Of a stretch of DNA of 64,000 nt, positions 37,153-45,728 are shown in pieces. Location: contig JABGRN010000006.1 of assembly GCA_018648265.1 (NCBI GenBank), positions 44,845 through 108,844 on the forward strand, read 5' to 3'. Positions within the stretch are counted from its first letter, which is position 1. Each line of letters starts with the position of its first letter. The position numbers and the translations under genes are program-made. The notes beneath the pieces were generated by a model, which was given only the letters and a program-made list of their open reading frames with translations, ran no database searches and was not told the DNA's origin. Source of the DNA: Prolixibacteraceae bacterium (GTDB lineage: Bacteria > Bacteroidota > Bacteroidia > Bacteroidales > Prolixibacteraceae).

Positions 37153-37186
37153 CCTTCAGAAATGAAATTAATTTAAAACAATAATT

Positions 37187-38155
37187 ATGAAACGTATTTT
37201 ATCGGTTACAGCAATTTTGACATTTGCCTTTCTTTTATTTTCAGCTTTTTCAATAAGAGAAAATCCGCAAGATCCGCCACGTGGGAAAAAAGTTGAGAAA
37301 CATATTAAAATGGTAAAAGTGGATGAAAACGGGAATAAAGTGGAACTGGATACTATTATTAAAGGAGGCGATGTTTTTGTTTGGAATGGCGATACAGTTG
37401 GAGGGGCAAAAGAATTAAAATGGATTACTAAAGATGATTTTGTTCTTGATTCGTTACACGAAAATATGGATTTTGATTTCGACTTCGATGTTGAGAAAGA
37501 TGGCGAGGGAAATGTTTTTATTATGAAATCGGGGAAGGGTGGAAAAACGATGGTGAAGGAATTTAAAATTGATGGCGATTCAGACCACAAATTTTTAATG
37601 GAGATTGATGAAGATGGTAAACATGGCGACAACGATGTTATGATGTGGCACGGCGATGAAGGGAATAATGAAATGATTTTTCGTGCACCAAAAGTAGCAG
37701 GAGTTCCGCATCCGCCGAACGCTCCAAATGTTGCATTTTTTGGTCAGAAAAAATCGGGAAATGTTATTGATTTAAGCGACCCCGGCATTATTTCGTACAA
37801 CAAAAAGAAAATGAAAAACGGGACTGAAAAAATTACAATTATCCGTAAAGAAGTTCCTGAAGAAAACATTGAGTTTAACGAAGAAATTATGATTCACGGT
37901 GCTGGCGAGAAATCGATGATTTGGCATGAAAGACAACCTAAAAAAGCAAAATCAATTAAAGTTATCAGAAGCGACGATGGAAAAGTTGAAATAATTGAAG
38001 ATGAGAATATTTTTCACATTAAAAAGGGAGATGCCAGAGTTAAAGTTATTGAAGAAGATGGAAAAATTATACGTATAAAAGAGATAAAAGAAGGCGGCGA
38101 AAAAAAGGTTGAAGTAAAAGTTGAGGTTGAAGAAGAAAAGAAAGAAAACAATTAA
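37187..38155 (+). CDS. Highly charged exported protein of unknown function
   Basis: A 322-residue protein with a signal peptide (about 1-21, ending LLFSAFS). The mature protein is extremely rich in Lys, Glu and Asp. It contains DxDxDG-like acidic stretches (DFDFDFDVEKDGEGN, DEDGKHGDND) that could bind calcium (speculative), and ends in a near-pure lysine/glutamate/valine tail (VEVKVEVEEEKKENN). No known domain was recognised. It is divergent from a kinase/regulator pair, so it may be a target or an accessory periplasmic sensor of that system. The low-complexity sequence makes homology searches unreliable. Confidence 0.7.
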   Translation: MKRILSVTAILTFAFLLFSAFSIRENPQDPPRGKKVEKHIKMVKVDENGNKVELDTIIKGGDVFVWNGDTVGGAKELKWITKDDFVLDSLHENMDFDFDFDVEKDGEGNVFIMKSGKGGKTMVKEFKIDGDSDHKFLMEIDEDGKHGDNDVMMWHGDEGNNEMIFRAPKVAGVPHPPNAPNVAFFGQKKSGNVIDLSDPGIISYNKKKMKNGTEKITIIRKEVPEENIEFNEEIMIHGAGEKSMIWHERQPKKAKSIKVIRSDDGKVEIIEDENIFHIKKGDARVKVIEEDGKIIRIKEIKEGGEKKVEVKVEVEEEKKENN

Positions 38156-38223
38156 GCAGCATGTTTTTAAACTAATCAAACAGATTTTTTACATTATTTC
38201 GAATTTCGTATTCGAGAATTAGA

Positions 38224-38250
38224 AACCGGTTTTATAACAAGCCGGTTTTT
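38224..38250 (+). terminator. Intrinsic terminator after the charged exported protein
   Basis: Stem aaccgg (38224-38229) with ccggtt (38242-38247) followed by a run of T. The plus-strand orientation fits the gene ending at 38155. Confidence 0.75.
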
Positions 38251-38260
38251 TTAATAAAAA

Positions 38261-38286
38261 AAGGTTTCATTTAAAAATGAAACCTT
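38261..38286. terminator. Intrinsic terminator before the Gfo/Idh/MocA gene
   Basis: Stem aaggtttcatt (38261-38271) with aatgaaacctt (38276-38286), with a long A tract on the left that becomes U on the minus-strand transcript. It ends the minus-strand gene at 38312. Confidence 0.75.
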
Positions 38287-38311
38287 CAGCTATTTTTGAG
38301 TTCGAAATATT

Positions 38312-39796
38312 TTAAATCTGTTCCCAACCCGACCGATAATTATGGCGAATCCATTCTTCTGCAGTTTCAAGGGCAGGAAGAGTTGAAAAATCTTTGTTGA
38401 ATTTTGGATCGCCATTAACTATTTCAAAGTCGTTTTTAGTAAGTGCTGTAATTTGGTCGCTGGGACTAATATTAGTAAAACGCATATTTGGACCATCCCA
38501 AATTAATTTACGATTTAAACTTTGCAAACGTACCGCCAAAACTCCCATTACCACCATTTCGTTTAAGGGTCCGGCGTAGTTAAAATTCGACGAAGCCTCT
38601 AAACGGGCACTTTTATCTTCTTTACATGCACGAATCCAATCTTGCTCATGTCCGCCATTCATGGCATTCGAAATTCGACGAATTGATTTTTTGGGTTTCT
38701 CGAAATGCGCCATTTCGTTTGTTGGAAGTAGTGTTGGGTTTTGTGCATAAGTTCCACACATTATTTTACCGCGTGTACCATAAAAAACACAACCACCGCC
38801 GTTGTCGCCCATTTGTTCGCCAGCTTTTAATTCATCGGGGCGGGGAGGCATTAATCCGCCATCGTACCAATGCACAGAAACTTTGGGCATGCCAACTTTT
38901 GGTAGATTGTCGCGGCGGGGAAATTCGTATTTTACAAATTCGGAGTTTGGTGCCGACTCTAAATTTACCGGCGACGAAGATCCCTGAACAGATGTAGGAT
39001 ATTCCAGTTTCAGAGCTTTAAAAACGGGATCGAGAATATGGTTAGCCATATCTCCAAGTGCACCAGTGCCAAAATCCCACCAGCCACGCCAGTTCCAAGG
39101 ATGGTAGATTTCGTTGTACGGTCTCATTTTTGCCGGCCCGATAAATAATTCCCAATCCAGTGTTTTCGGAATTCGTTGTTCTTTTTTTGGCCGGTCTAAT
39201 CCTTGCGGCCAAATTGGTCGGTTGGTCCAGGCATCAACATGTGTAATTTCTCCTATTGTACCTGCCCAAATCCACTCGCAAATTTGCCTGATTCCATCGT
39301 CTGAATTACCCTGGTTACCCATTTGTGTAGCAACACCATAATTATTTGCTGTTTCGCGTAAAACCCTCGATTCATAAACAGAATGTGTCAGCGGTTTTTG
39401 CACATAAACATGGTGTCCTTCGCGCATTGCCAAAACAGCAGGCAGGGCATGTGTATGATCAGGCGTTGCTATCATTACTGCATCAATGTCTTTTTGTTGT
39501 TCAAACATATCGCGGTAATCTTTATACTTTTTTGCCAGTGGCCAGCGTTTAAACGAATTTCTATCGGCATATTTCCAATCCACATCGCAAAGGGCAACAA
39601 TATTTTCGGTTTCCATGTTACGCAAATTATTGTGCCCCATTCCACCAACACCAATTCCTGCGATGTTTAATTTGTCGCTTGGAGGTTTGTGTCCCATTCC
39701 AGCAATAACTTTTGAAGGTAAAATTGATAATCCTGCAATTGTTGCAGCAGATGTTCCTATAAATTTTCGACGTGAAAGTTTGTTGTCCTTGCTCAT
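38312..39796 (-). CDS. Tat-exported Gfo/Idh/MocA-family oxidoreductase
   Basis: A 494-residue NAD(P)-dependent oxidoreductase of sugar derivatives. The N-terminus has a twin-arginine motif and hydrophobic stretch (LSRRKFIGTSAAT), so it is exported folded, probably with its bound cofactor. The Rossmann part begins IAGIGVGGMGHNN, and the dehydrogenase part has TPDHTHALPAV and YVQKPLTHSVYES. The middle (DWELFIGPAKMRPY, GTGALGDMANHILDP) is shared by a large Bacteroidota and Planctomycetota subfamily. It is a close paralogue of the 40404 gene; both are separately terminated. The sugar substrate is unknown. Confidence 0.92.
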   Translation of the reverse strand: MSKDNKLSRRKFIGTSAATIAGLSILPSKVIAGMGHKPPSDKLNIAGIGVGGMGHNNLRNMETENIVALCDVDWKYADRNSFKRWPLAKKYKDYRDMFEQQKDIDAVMIATPDHTHALPAVLAMREGHHVYVQKPLTHSVYESRVLRETANNYGVATQMGNQGNSDDGIRQICEWIWAGTIGEITHVDAWTNRPIWPQGLDRPKKEQRIPKTLDWELFIGPAKMRPYNEIYHPWNWRGWWDFGTGALGDMANHILDPVFKALKLEYPTSVQGSSSPVNLESAPNSEFVKYEFPRRDNLPKVGMPKVSVHWYDGGLMPPRPDELKAGEQMGDNGGGCVFYGTRGKIMCGTYAQNPTLLPTNEMAHFEKPKKSIRRISNAMNGGHEQDWIRACKEDKSARLEASSNFNYAGPLNEMVVMGVLAVRLQSLNRKLIWDGPNMRFTNISPSDQITALTKNDFEIVNGDPKFNKDFSTLPALETAEEWIRHNYRSGWEQI

Positions 39797-39920
39797 TTTA
39801 ATACATTATTCTTTTGAAGAAATTTTGGAGGTGCAAATTAGAAAAAATATCAGCGAAAACATACGTTTTAATATTTTTGAATAACTATTAACAAAGATTA
39901 AAGGAAGTAAGTGAAAGTTT

Positions 39921-40000
39921 GTCATTCTGAGTGGTCACCTATTTTTTGAATGGGCATAATAAGGTATTGACAGAGATGCTGAACCAAGTTCAGCATGACG
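39921..40000. repeat. REP-like palindrome pair
   Basis: Ends gtcattctga and gcatgacg enclose gatgctgaaccaagttcagc, which pairs with itself. It belongs to the same family as the elements at 29886, 43407, 50334 and 55086. Confidence 0.6.
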
Positions 40001-40036
40001 ACTAAACAATTAGTGCAAAAGTAAACTAAGAACATC

Positions 40037-40066
40037 ACCCTGTCCGTCAGCTGACGGATTCAGGGT
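40037..40066. repeat. Perfect-core palindrome
   Basis: The core accctgtccgtcagctgacgg folds on itself (ccgtcagctgacgg is self-complementary) and is flanked by ccctg / cagggt. It resembles other cgtcagctgacg hairpins at 50341 and 63863. Confidence 0.6.
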
Positions 40067-40127
40067 CTAAATAAAAAATCTGTCATTGGTAGAATTCACC
40101 TAATTTTACAAGTCATAATGAGATAAT

Positions 40128-40300
40128 GACAAAAATCCCAAAACACAATTATCAAATTTCAAATAAATCCCAATTTAATAAAATCCTAAATTTCAAATTC
40201 TTTAGAATCTATGTGTTTTGAAAGTTTGATTTTTTGAGATTTATCCGTCAGTAGCCGGACATGTTTATCATTTGTGTTTTGATGTTTGGTAATTCGTTAT
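40128..40300. repeat. AT-rich dispersed inverted repeat
   Basis: Left arm aaatcccaaaacacaattat-caaatttcaaat and right arm gttttgaaagtttgatttttt-gagattt-atc. Shares the end cgtcagtagccggac with the copy at 51864 (cctcagtagccgcac). It therefore represents one mobile-like family. Confidence 0.6.
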
Positions 40301-40358
40301 AAAACAATTTTTTACACAAATCTGTTAATAGTAAATTGTTTCATCATTTAAATGAAAA

Positions 40359-40382
40359 AAGGTGTTCCAATCGGAACACCTT
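40359..40382 (-). terminator. Intrinsic terminator of the second Gfo/Idh/MocA gene
   Basis: Stem ggtgttcc (40361-40368) with ggaacacc (40373-40380), with an A tract to the left that becomes U on the minus-strand transcript. It lies 20 bases after the stop at 40404. Confidence 0.8.
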
Positions 40383-40403
40383 CTCAATAATGTTATATTA
40401 ATA

Positions 40404-41906
40404 TTAAGCTGGCATATCTGGTAAACTCCAAGGTTTACGATATTCGTGCTTAATTAATTCAGCAGCAAATTCTTTTGCAGGAACAGGGTCTGTCCAGTCT
40501 TTACTGAAACTTGGATGACCATCTTTAATAGTGAAACCATCTTTAACAACAGTTCTGATTTTTTCGTCGTCGGTTAAGTTGGTAAATTCCATTTTTTCGC
40601 CATCCCAATCGAGTACTTTATTCAGCGATTGTAAACGCACACCTAAAACTCCCATAACAACCATTTCGTTAAATGGTCCGGCTTCAGCAAAATCAGAAGC
40701 GGTAGGAACGCGGTTTTCTGGAGATTCTTTACATGCACGAGCCCAGTCCATTTCGTGACCACCACGCATATTATTTTCAATTCTTCTTCTGAATTTTGGA
40801 GCTTCTGGTGTATTTCCTGATAATAACCAAGGATTAACACCGTAACAACCACAAACCAATGTATCTTTTGTTCCGTGGAAAAGTACACCACCGCCTGAGT
40901 CATTTGGATTTTTACCATCTGGCCATGCTTCTGGAAGCATTGGTTTAATTCCACCATCGTACCAATGAACATCAACTTCTGGAAGTTTCATTTTCATTTT
41001 CTTTTGTGCTTTCCTTTCAGGGAATGTGAGTTTTACCGACTGAGAAACCGGTGCACAATCCTGAAGTAACAAACTTGAATTTCCTTGTGCATGAGTTGGA
41101 TATCCCAATTCAAGACCAACAAATACCGGGTGTAAAATATGGCAAGCCATGTCGCCTAAAGCACCTGTACCATAATCCCACCAGCCGCGCCAGTTCCATG
41201 GGTGATAAATATGATTAAACGGGCGCATTTTTGCAGGTCCTGTAAAGAGATCCCAATCCAATGTATCGGGAGCCCAGTCACCTCTTTCCGGGGTATTTAA
41301 TCCTTGTGGCCAAATCGGACGGTCTGTGAAAGCTTCTACTTTAGTTACCTCACCAATCTCGCCGTTTGCAAGCCATTCAGTTGTCAGGTTAACACCTTCG
41401 CCAGAAGATCCCTGATTACCCATTTGCGTGGCCACTTGATATTTTTCAGCCAGTTTAGTTAACAAACGCGATTCATAAACTGTGTGTGTCAATGGTTTTT
41501 GTACATAAACATGTTTTCCCATTGTCATTGCCGTTGCTGCAATAATTGCATGAGTATGGTCGGCTGTTGCAACTACCACGGCGTCAATACTTTTACCCAT
41601 TTCGTCGTACATCTTGCGCCAGTCTTTATAATGTTTGGCGTCAGGATATTTATCGAATACTGGCTTACTGTATTTCCAGTCAACATCGCAAAGGCCAACG
41701 ATATTTTCAGAGGCGAGGTTTCTAAGGTTTGAATTCCCCATGCCACCAATACCAACTGCTGCAATGTTTAATTTGTCACTAGGGGCTTTGTGCCCCAAAC
41801 CTGCCACTGCATGGCTTGGAATTATTGTAATTCCTGCAGCTGCTGCGGCTGTTGTTCCAAGAAAAGCCCTCCTTGAAACGAAGTTTTTATTCGAATTCTT
41901 TTCCAT
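40404..41906 (-). CDS. Tat-exported Gfo/Idh/MocA-family oxidoreductase, paralogue
   Basis: A 500-residue paralogue of the 38312 gene, with a twin-arginine start (VSRRAFLGTTAAAAAG), Rossmann motif VGIGGMGNSN, ATADHTHAI and YVQKPLTHTVYES, and the central WDLFTGPAKMRPF block. The two paralogues lie side by side but are separated by 0.6 kb of repeats and by terminators, so they are probably regulated apart. Like the other copy it may act on a sugar or inositol derivative in the periplasm. Confidence 0.92.
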   Translation of the reverse strand: MEKNSNKNFVSRRAFLGTTAAAAAGITIIPSHAVAGLGHKAPSDKLNIAAVGIGGMGNSNLRNLASENIVGLCDVDWKYSKPVFDKYPDAKHYKDWRKMYDEMGKSIDAVVVATADHTHAIIAATAMTMGKHVYVQKPLTHTVYESRLLTKLAEKYQVATQMGNQGSSGEGVNLTTEWLANGEIGEVTKVEAFTDRPIWPQGLNTPERGDWAPDTLDWDLFTGPAKMRPFNHIYHPWNWRGWWDYGTGALGDMACHILHPVFVGLELGYPTHAQGNSSLLLQDCAPVSQSVKLTFPERKAQKKMKMKLPEVDVHWYDGGIKPMLPEAWPDGKNPNDSGGGVLFHGTKDTLVCGCYGVNPWLLSGNTPEAPKFRRRIENNMRGGHEMDWARACKESPENRVPTASDFAEAGPFNEMVVMGVLGVRLQSLNKVLDWDGEKMEFTNLTDDEKIRTVVKDGFTIKDGHPSFSKDWTDPVPAKEFAAELIKHEYRKPWSLPDMPA

Positions 41907-42228
41907 AGTAATTGAAAAATTTAATTGGATAATTATCTATCTTTTCACTCTCTATTTTAAAAAACCGTTAAATATAGCGATATTAAAAATTAGGTCAAAG
42001 ATTCTGGTTTTGATTATTAAACATTAAAGGTAAAAATTTCCTCGCGAATAAGGTTAATCTGTAAAACGTACAATTTGAAATTTGTTCAATCTCAATTAGT
42101 TAGTTTTTAAAAAATAGCTTTTTTCTATTCCTGTTAAAAAAAATCAATTTGATTTGAGCATTTGCATGCTTTATATTTGTGCTGTAATTTTAATTGAATC
42201 TAAATAATAACAATAAAAAATATAAATC
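41907..42228. other. Intergenic region upstream of the peroxiredoxin gene
   Basis: A 322-bp divergent AT-rich spacer. It contains the peroxiredoxin promoter candidate at 42148-42179; nothing else was recognised. Confidence 0.5.
42148..42179 (+). promoter_or_regulatory. Candidate peroxiredoxin promoter
   Basis: TTTG (42148-42151), a 20-base spacer and TATATTTG (42172-42179) match the Bacteroidota consensus. The ATG is 49 bases further on. A second TTTG at 42153-42156 gives a shorter spacing. Confidence 0.7.
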
Positions 42229-42753
42229 ATGTTAACAGTAGGAGACAAATTTCCAAAATTTAAAAAACCGGCCATTTTAGCCGACAAATCAGTAGGCGAC
42301 ATAAGTTCAAAAGATCATAAAGATGAAGGTAAATGGATGGTGATGTTTTGGTACCCGAAAGATTTTACTTTTGTGTGCCCGACAGAAATTATAGAATTCA
42401 ATAGCAACCACACTAAATTTGCTGAATTAAATACAGTTTTATACGGAGCATCAACTGACACCGAGGCAGTGCATTTGGCATGGAGGGAAAATGACCCGAA
42501 ATTGACAAATCTAACCTTCCCTTTAATTGCTGACACATCAAAATCGTTAAGCAAAAAACTGGGTATTTTACAGCCCGAAAAAGTGGCTTACCGAGTTACA
42601 TTTATTGTTGATCCTGAAGGAGTAATTCAATGGGTGAATGCCAACAACGACGCAACGGGTAGAAATATTGCTGAAGTTTTACGAGCTCTGGAAGCAACAC
42701 AAAATCCGGGATTAACAGCGTGCGACTGGGTTCCCGGAGAAGCAACGCTTTAA
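42229..42753 (+). CDS. AhpC/2-Cys-type peroxiredoxin
   Basis: A 174-residue thiol peroxidase reducing hydrogen peroxide and alkyl peroxides. The peroxidatic Cys50 lies in FTFVCPTEII, with the conserved Asp/Trp/Arg surroundings (FWYPKDFTF, WRENDPKL). The resolving Cys165 in TACDWVPGE is consistent with a 2-Cys enzyme. It precedes an OsmC-type gene on the same strand, 226 bp apart with an AT-rich repeat between them, so the two could be regulated together or separately. Confidence 0.92.
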   Translation: MLTVGDKFPKFKKPAILADKSVGDISSKDHKDEGKWMVMFWYPKDFTFVCPTEIIEFNSNHTKFAELNTVLYGASTDTEAVHLAWRENDPKLTNLTFPLIADTSKSLSKKLGILQPEKVAYRVTFIVDPEGVIQWVNANNDATGRNIAEVLRALEATQNPGLTACDWVPGEATL

Positions 42754-42785
42754 TTAAAAGAGTTTTTATATGTTGTCAGAATTCA

Positions 42786-42925
42786 GGAATTGACGTCAAA
42801 ATCTCAAATTACAATCACCAAAAAACAAATAAATTATAAAGTTCAAAATCTCAATATTCAAAACGGTTTCAAAAATTTAAACATTGATATTTGTGATTTA
42901 TGTTTTGTGATTTGGTGCTTCTTTT
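42786..42925. repeat. AT-rich dispersed inverted repeat
   Basis: Left words caaaatctcaaattacaatcacc and right words tgatatttgtgatttatgttttgtgatttggtg form a long imperfect palindrome. It lies between the peroxiredoxin and OsmC genes. Confidence 0.55.
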
Positions 42926-42979
42926 AAAATATATTCTTATCTTAAAAACTAAAAATTAATACAATAAATATTATACATC

Positions 42980-43405
42980 ATGACAGTAAGAAAAGTAAAA
43001 TCAGTTTGGAACGGAACCCTGAAAGAGGGAAAAGGAAATATGGATATTACGGGTTACAGTGGCCCTTTTACGTTTGCTTCGCGTTTCGAAAATGGTAAAG
43101 GAACAAATCCCGAAGAGTTAGTGGGAGCAGCACAATCAGGATGTTATTCAATGTTTTTATCGGCGTTAATTAGTGGCGAAGGTTTAAATCCGGCGAGCAT
43201 TGAAACAGAAGCTGCTGTAACACTTGGAGAAGTTGACGGAGGACCGGCAATTACGAATATTAAATTAAGTACAGTTGTTAAATGCGACGGACTCTCGCAG
43301 GAAAAATTTGATGAACTTTCGGTTGCTGCTAAAGAAAAATGCCCGATTTCGAGATTGTTTGCTGGTGGTACTGCAACTATTGAGCTGGATGCAAAATTAG
43401 TTTAA
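42980..43405 (+). CDS. OsmC/Ohr-family hydroperoxide reductase
   Basis: A 141-residue two-cysteine peroxidase for organic hydroperoxides. The first Cys55 lies in AAQSGCYSMFLSAL and the second Cys121 in KEKCPISRLFAGG, in the positions expected for OsmC. The length is normal. Combined with the upstream peroxiredoxin it forms a peroxide-defence pair. A palindromic repeat starts just after its stop. Confidence 0.92.
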   Translation: MTVRKVKSVWNGTLKEGKGNMDITGYSGPFTFASRFENGKGTNPEELVGAAQSGCYSMFLSALISGEGLNPASIETEAAVTLGEVDGGPAITNIKLSTVVKCDGLSQEKFDELSVAAKEKCPISRLFAGGTATIELDAKLV

Positions 43406-43406
43406 T

Positions 43407-43473
43407 CGTCATGCTGAATTTATTTCAGCATCTCTAAAACAATCAGATTCCGAAATAAATTCGGAATGACGTT
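43407..43473. repeat. REP-like palindrome pair
   Basis: Two adjacent hairpins: cgtcatgctgaattta-tttcagcat and gattccgaaataaattcgga-atgacg. The second half is nearly identical to the one at 50382-50404. Confidence 0.7.
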
Positions 43474-43580
43474 ACAAAATAACCCAATATAGTTTTGTTT
43501 AGAATTAGTTAGAATCGAAAGATTAAAATAGAGAAATGGGAAAAGGGAGCTGCGAGGCTCCTTTTTTTCTGTTTCTTTAG

Positions 43581-43668
43581 AACTCTTTGCGGATTTTTGT
43601 CTTTGCGAACTTTGCGAGAAATTTTTCACGCAAAGACGCAAAATTGAAACACGCAAAGAACGCAGAGT
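43581..43668. repeat. gcaaag-word palindrome
   Basis: Left half aactctttgcggatttttgt-ctttgcgaactttgcgag and right half acgcaaagacgcaaaattgaaacacgcaaagaacgcagag pair roughly around the centre. Related elements lie at 50784 and 54917. Confidence 0.55.
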
Positions 43669-43745
43669 AGTTAATCTTGCAAAACAAATTTTACGGTAAT
43701 TCCGATTATCTTTCCTTTGAATACAGGAATTAGGTAAGAGACAAT
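43665..43745 (-). pseudogene. Remnant tail of an M56-like gene (copy 1)
   Basis: Read on the minus strand the sequence gives a frame ending VFKGKIIGITVKFVLQD and a stop, matching the C-terminus of the 1357-residue M56 protein (EFKGKTVGITVKFVLQ). There is an in-frame stop about 27 codons upstream, so only the tail remains. It follows the TPR gene and shows that the M56 end was once present here. Confidence 0.6.
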
Positions 43746-43799
43746 AATTTTAGATCCCGTGTTATTTCTTCAGCAAAAAGTTATTAAATGGATTTTTTG

Positions 43800-44975
43800 T
43801 TATTTGGTTGAATTTTTTTGGATTGCATTATATTTATCCATCTGGTTAAGACGGTAATACAAGCTTTTAATTGATTCAACAGTGGCTGCATCTTCAGGAT
43901 TTAGTTCGTAACATTTTTCCATAAATGGCAGTGATTTTTCCCAATATTTATCAACTTCTTTTATTACTTTTTCATACGAGGCACTATCGTCGGATGGAAT
44001 ATTTTTCGCACTTTCAAATAATTGTACGCCTTCATTATAATAAATTACTCCAAGATTAAAATAGCCCATAAATAAATCAGTATCTAATTCAATTGCTTTT
44101 TCGTAAGATATTATTGCATTTTCATTGTCGTGATTTTTATCTAACAAATTTCCCATTGCCAAATAATATACCGCTTTATCGGGTTCGCGACTAATTGCAA
44201 GTTCTAAAAAATGCATTGCTTCTTCCTTTCGATCCATATTCAGATACAGCTGAATCATGTTGGACAAAAGTTCGTTATTTTCCGGGTATTTTTCAAATCC
44301 TTGTTTTAATGATTCCGATGCATTTATTGTGTCTTTTTTCTGTTCATAAGCCCTTGAAAGCCAAAGGTAAGTTGTTGCCCCATTGTAACCATGCCGGGCT
44401 GCCTCCCGGAAATACCTGACAGCCTTGTCTGAATCATCGGTTTTTAGAGCCATCATTCCGGCATTATAAATTATTGCCGTATCAATGCTCATCAGATTAT
44501 CGGTTTTAAACAACGGAAGATTGTTTATTTCCAGTATTTGTTCAAATGAAACAAGAGCTTTTGAGTAATTTTCTAAATTATATGCCTCAACAGCTTGATC
44601 CTGAAAATCGTTGTTTAGAAGTGTTAATTTGATTTTCACGCTTTTTGAGAATTTATTTTTTGTATCCAATTCCAAAGCTCTTTTGTAAGAATTTAGTGCT
44701 TCGGTTAGCGGATCGGTGCTTAATGCTTTGATCTTCTCATCTTTCGAATGAAAAACAGCCTGATAAATTTCTCCTCTCACTTCCCAGGTACGAGGCCAGT
44801 TGATACTTTTTGCTGATTTCTCATTGTTTTTATCAATCGTAGTTTGAATTGTTTTGAACGCCTGTTCCAATTTCCCTGCTTCTTTAAAGTTTAATGCACT
44901 TACGACTTTCCCTTTTTGTGCAAACGATGAGTTTAACATTAATAATGAAATCAGGACTAAAATTATTTTGTTCAT
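43800..44975 (-). CDS. Exported TPR-repeat protein
   Basis: A 391-residue exported protein with a signal peptide (about 1-19, ending NSSFAQ). It holds several tetratricopeptide units, clearest at about 150-345 (DSDKAVRYFREAARHGYNGAT, YLAMGNLLDKNHDNENAIISYEKAIELD). TPR arrays mediate protein binding. The first 53 codons and the upstream 135 bp are almost the same as in the chimeric gene at 45159, which shows a recent duplication. It sits downstream of the BlaI/M56 genes on the same strand, so it may be part of that operon or a secondary one. Confidence 0.85.
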   Translation of the reverse strand: MNKIILVLISLLMLNSSFAQKGKVVSALNFKEAGKLEQAFKTIQTTIDKNNEKSAKSINWPRTWEVRGEIYQAVFHSKDEKIKALSTDPLTEALNSYKRALELDTKNKFSKSVKIKLTLLNNDFQDQAVEAYNLENYSKALVSFEQILEINNLPLFKTDNLMSIDTAIIYNAGMMALKTDDSDKAVRYFREAARHGYNGATTYLWLSRAYEQKKDTINASESLKQGFEKYPENNELLSNMIQLYLNMDRKEEAMHFLELAISREPDKAVYYLAMGNLLDKNHDNENAIISYEKAIELDTDLFMGYFNLGVIYYNEGVQLFESAKNIPSDDSASYEKVIKEVDKYWEKSLPFMEKCYELNPEDAATVESIKSLYYRLNQMDKYNAIQKNSTK

Positions 44976-45110
44976 AGTTCGGATTATTTAATTGTTTAAA
45001 TCGTAGAATATTTGATTGTCTTTCTTTAAGTTGCATTTGTTTACAGAAGAAAGATTAGATTACTCAGAATATTTTTGTTAAAACTTGAAATTATTGCAAA
45101 ACAAATTTTA
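44821..45110. repeat. Direct duplication, copy A
   Basis: About 290 bp comprising the first codons of the TPR gene, the upstream spacer and an M56 tail. It is nearly identical, with only about seven differences, to 45574-45864 (offset about 753 bp). Confidence 0.85.
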
Positions 45111-45146
45111 CAGTTATTGCTATTGTTTTCCCTTTTATCGTCGATT
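45085..45146 (-). pseudogene. Remnant tail of an M56-like gene (copy 2)
   Basis: The minus-strand frame reads RFLIKSTIKGKTIAITVKFVLQ and a stop, closely matching the end of the M56 protein, but without any upstream reading frame. It lies between the TPR gene and the chimeric gene. Confidence 0.65.
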
Positions 45147-45158
45147 TAATCAAGAACC

Positions 45159-45728
45159 TTATTTAGACAGCATTAAATTTCCTGACCTCTTTTTTGTTGA
45201 ATCTTCATTAAATTCAATTATATAAGAATAAGTTCCTTTTTTAATATTATTCGTATTATCCTTCCCATTCCACCATTCAGGTTTAGAATTAGGATTTCCG
45301 TTATGTTTGTATTCCCATATTAAATCCCTATTACTATTGAATATTTTCATTTCAAAGTTAGGATATTGTTTTTCCAATCCTCTTACTTCAAAAACATCAT
45401 GCACTCCATCTCCATTTGGTGAAAATCCATTTGGAACAATAATATTCTTATTAGCCGAATTGCGCTTTGTAATTAGCTCATCCCCAACAATTGGTGAATC
45501 TGATTTATTAGAATTGTATTTGTTTTTTGTCTGAATTATTATTTTGTCTATTTCGGAAGTACTTTTTACTTTCTCATTGTTTTGATCAATCGTAGTTTGA
45601 ATTGTTTTGAACGCCTGTTCCAATTTCCCTGCTTCTTTAAAGTTTAATGCACTTACGACTTTCCCTTTTTGTGCAAACGATGAGTTTAACATTAATAATG
45701 AAATCAGGACTAAAATTATTTTGTTCAT
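45159..45728 (-). CDS. Chimeric exported protein with a T9SS type B sorting domain
   Basis: A 189-residue protein made of three unequal parts. Residues 1-53 equal the signal peptide and start of the TPR protein. Residues about 54-72 (KVKSTSEIDKIIIQTKNKYN) match two separate segments of the M56 protein. Residues about 95-189 form a gliding-motility-associated (TIGR04131-type) C-terminal domain (IIVPNGFSPNGDGVHDVFE, WWNGKDNTNN, GTYSYIIEF), which directs proteins to the Type IX secretion system. It is probably a recombination product, now exported to the surface if the gene is expressed. Function unknown. Confidence 0.75.
   Translation of the reverse strand: MNKIILVLISLLMLNSSFAQKGKVVSALNFKEAGKLEQAFKTIQTTIDQNNEKVKSTSEIDKIIIQTKNKYNSNKSDSPIVGDELITKRNSANKNIIVPNGFSPNGDGVHDVFEVRGLEKQYPNFEMKIFNSNRDLIWEYKHNGNPNSKPEWWNGKDNTNNIKKGTYSYIIEFNEDSTKKRSGNLMLSK

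Larger units (their letters stand above)
39797..40403. other. Intergenic region with dispersed repeats
   Basis: A 607-bp spacer between the two Gfo/Idh/MocA genes. It contains a REP-like pair (39921-40000), a short palindrome with a ccctgtccgtcagctgacggattcaggg core (40037-40066), an AT-rich inverted repeat (40128-40300) and a terminator (40359-40382). No ORF was supported. Confidence 0.6.
43406..43799. other. Repeat-rich spacer with an M56-gene tail remnant
   Basis: The 394 bp contain a REP-like palindrome (43407-43473), a gcaaag-word palindrome (43581-43668) and a remnant of the M56 gene tail (43665-43745). No complete gene was found. Confidence 0.6.
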
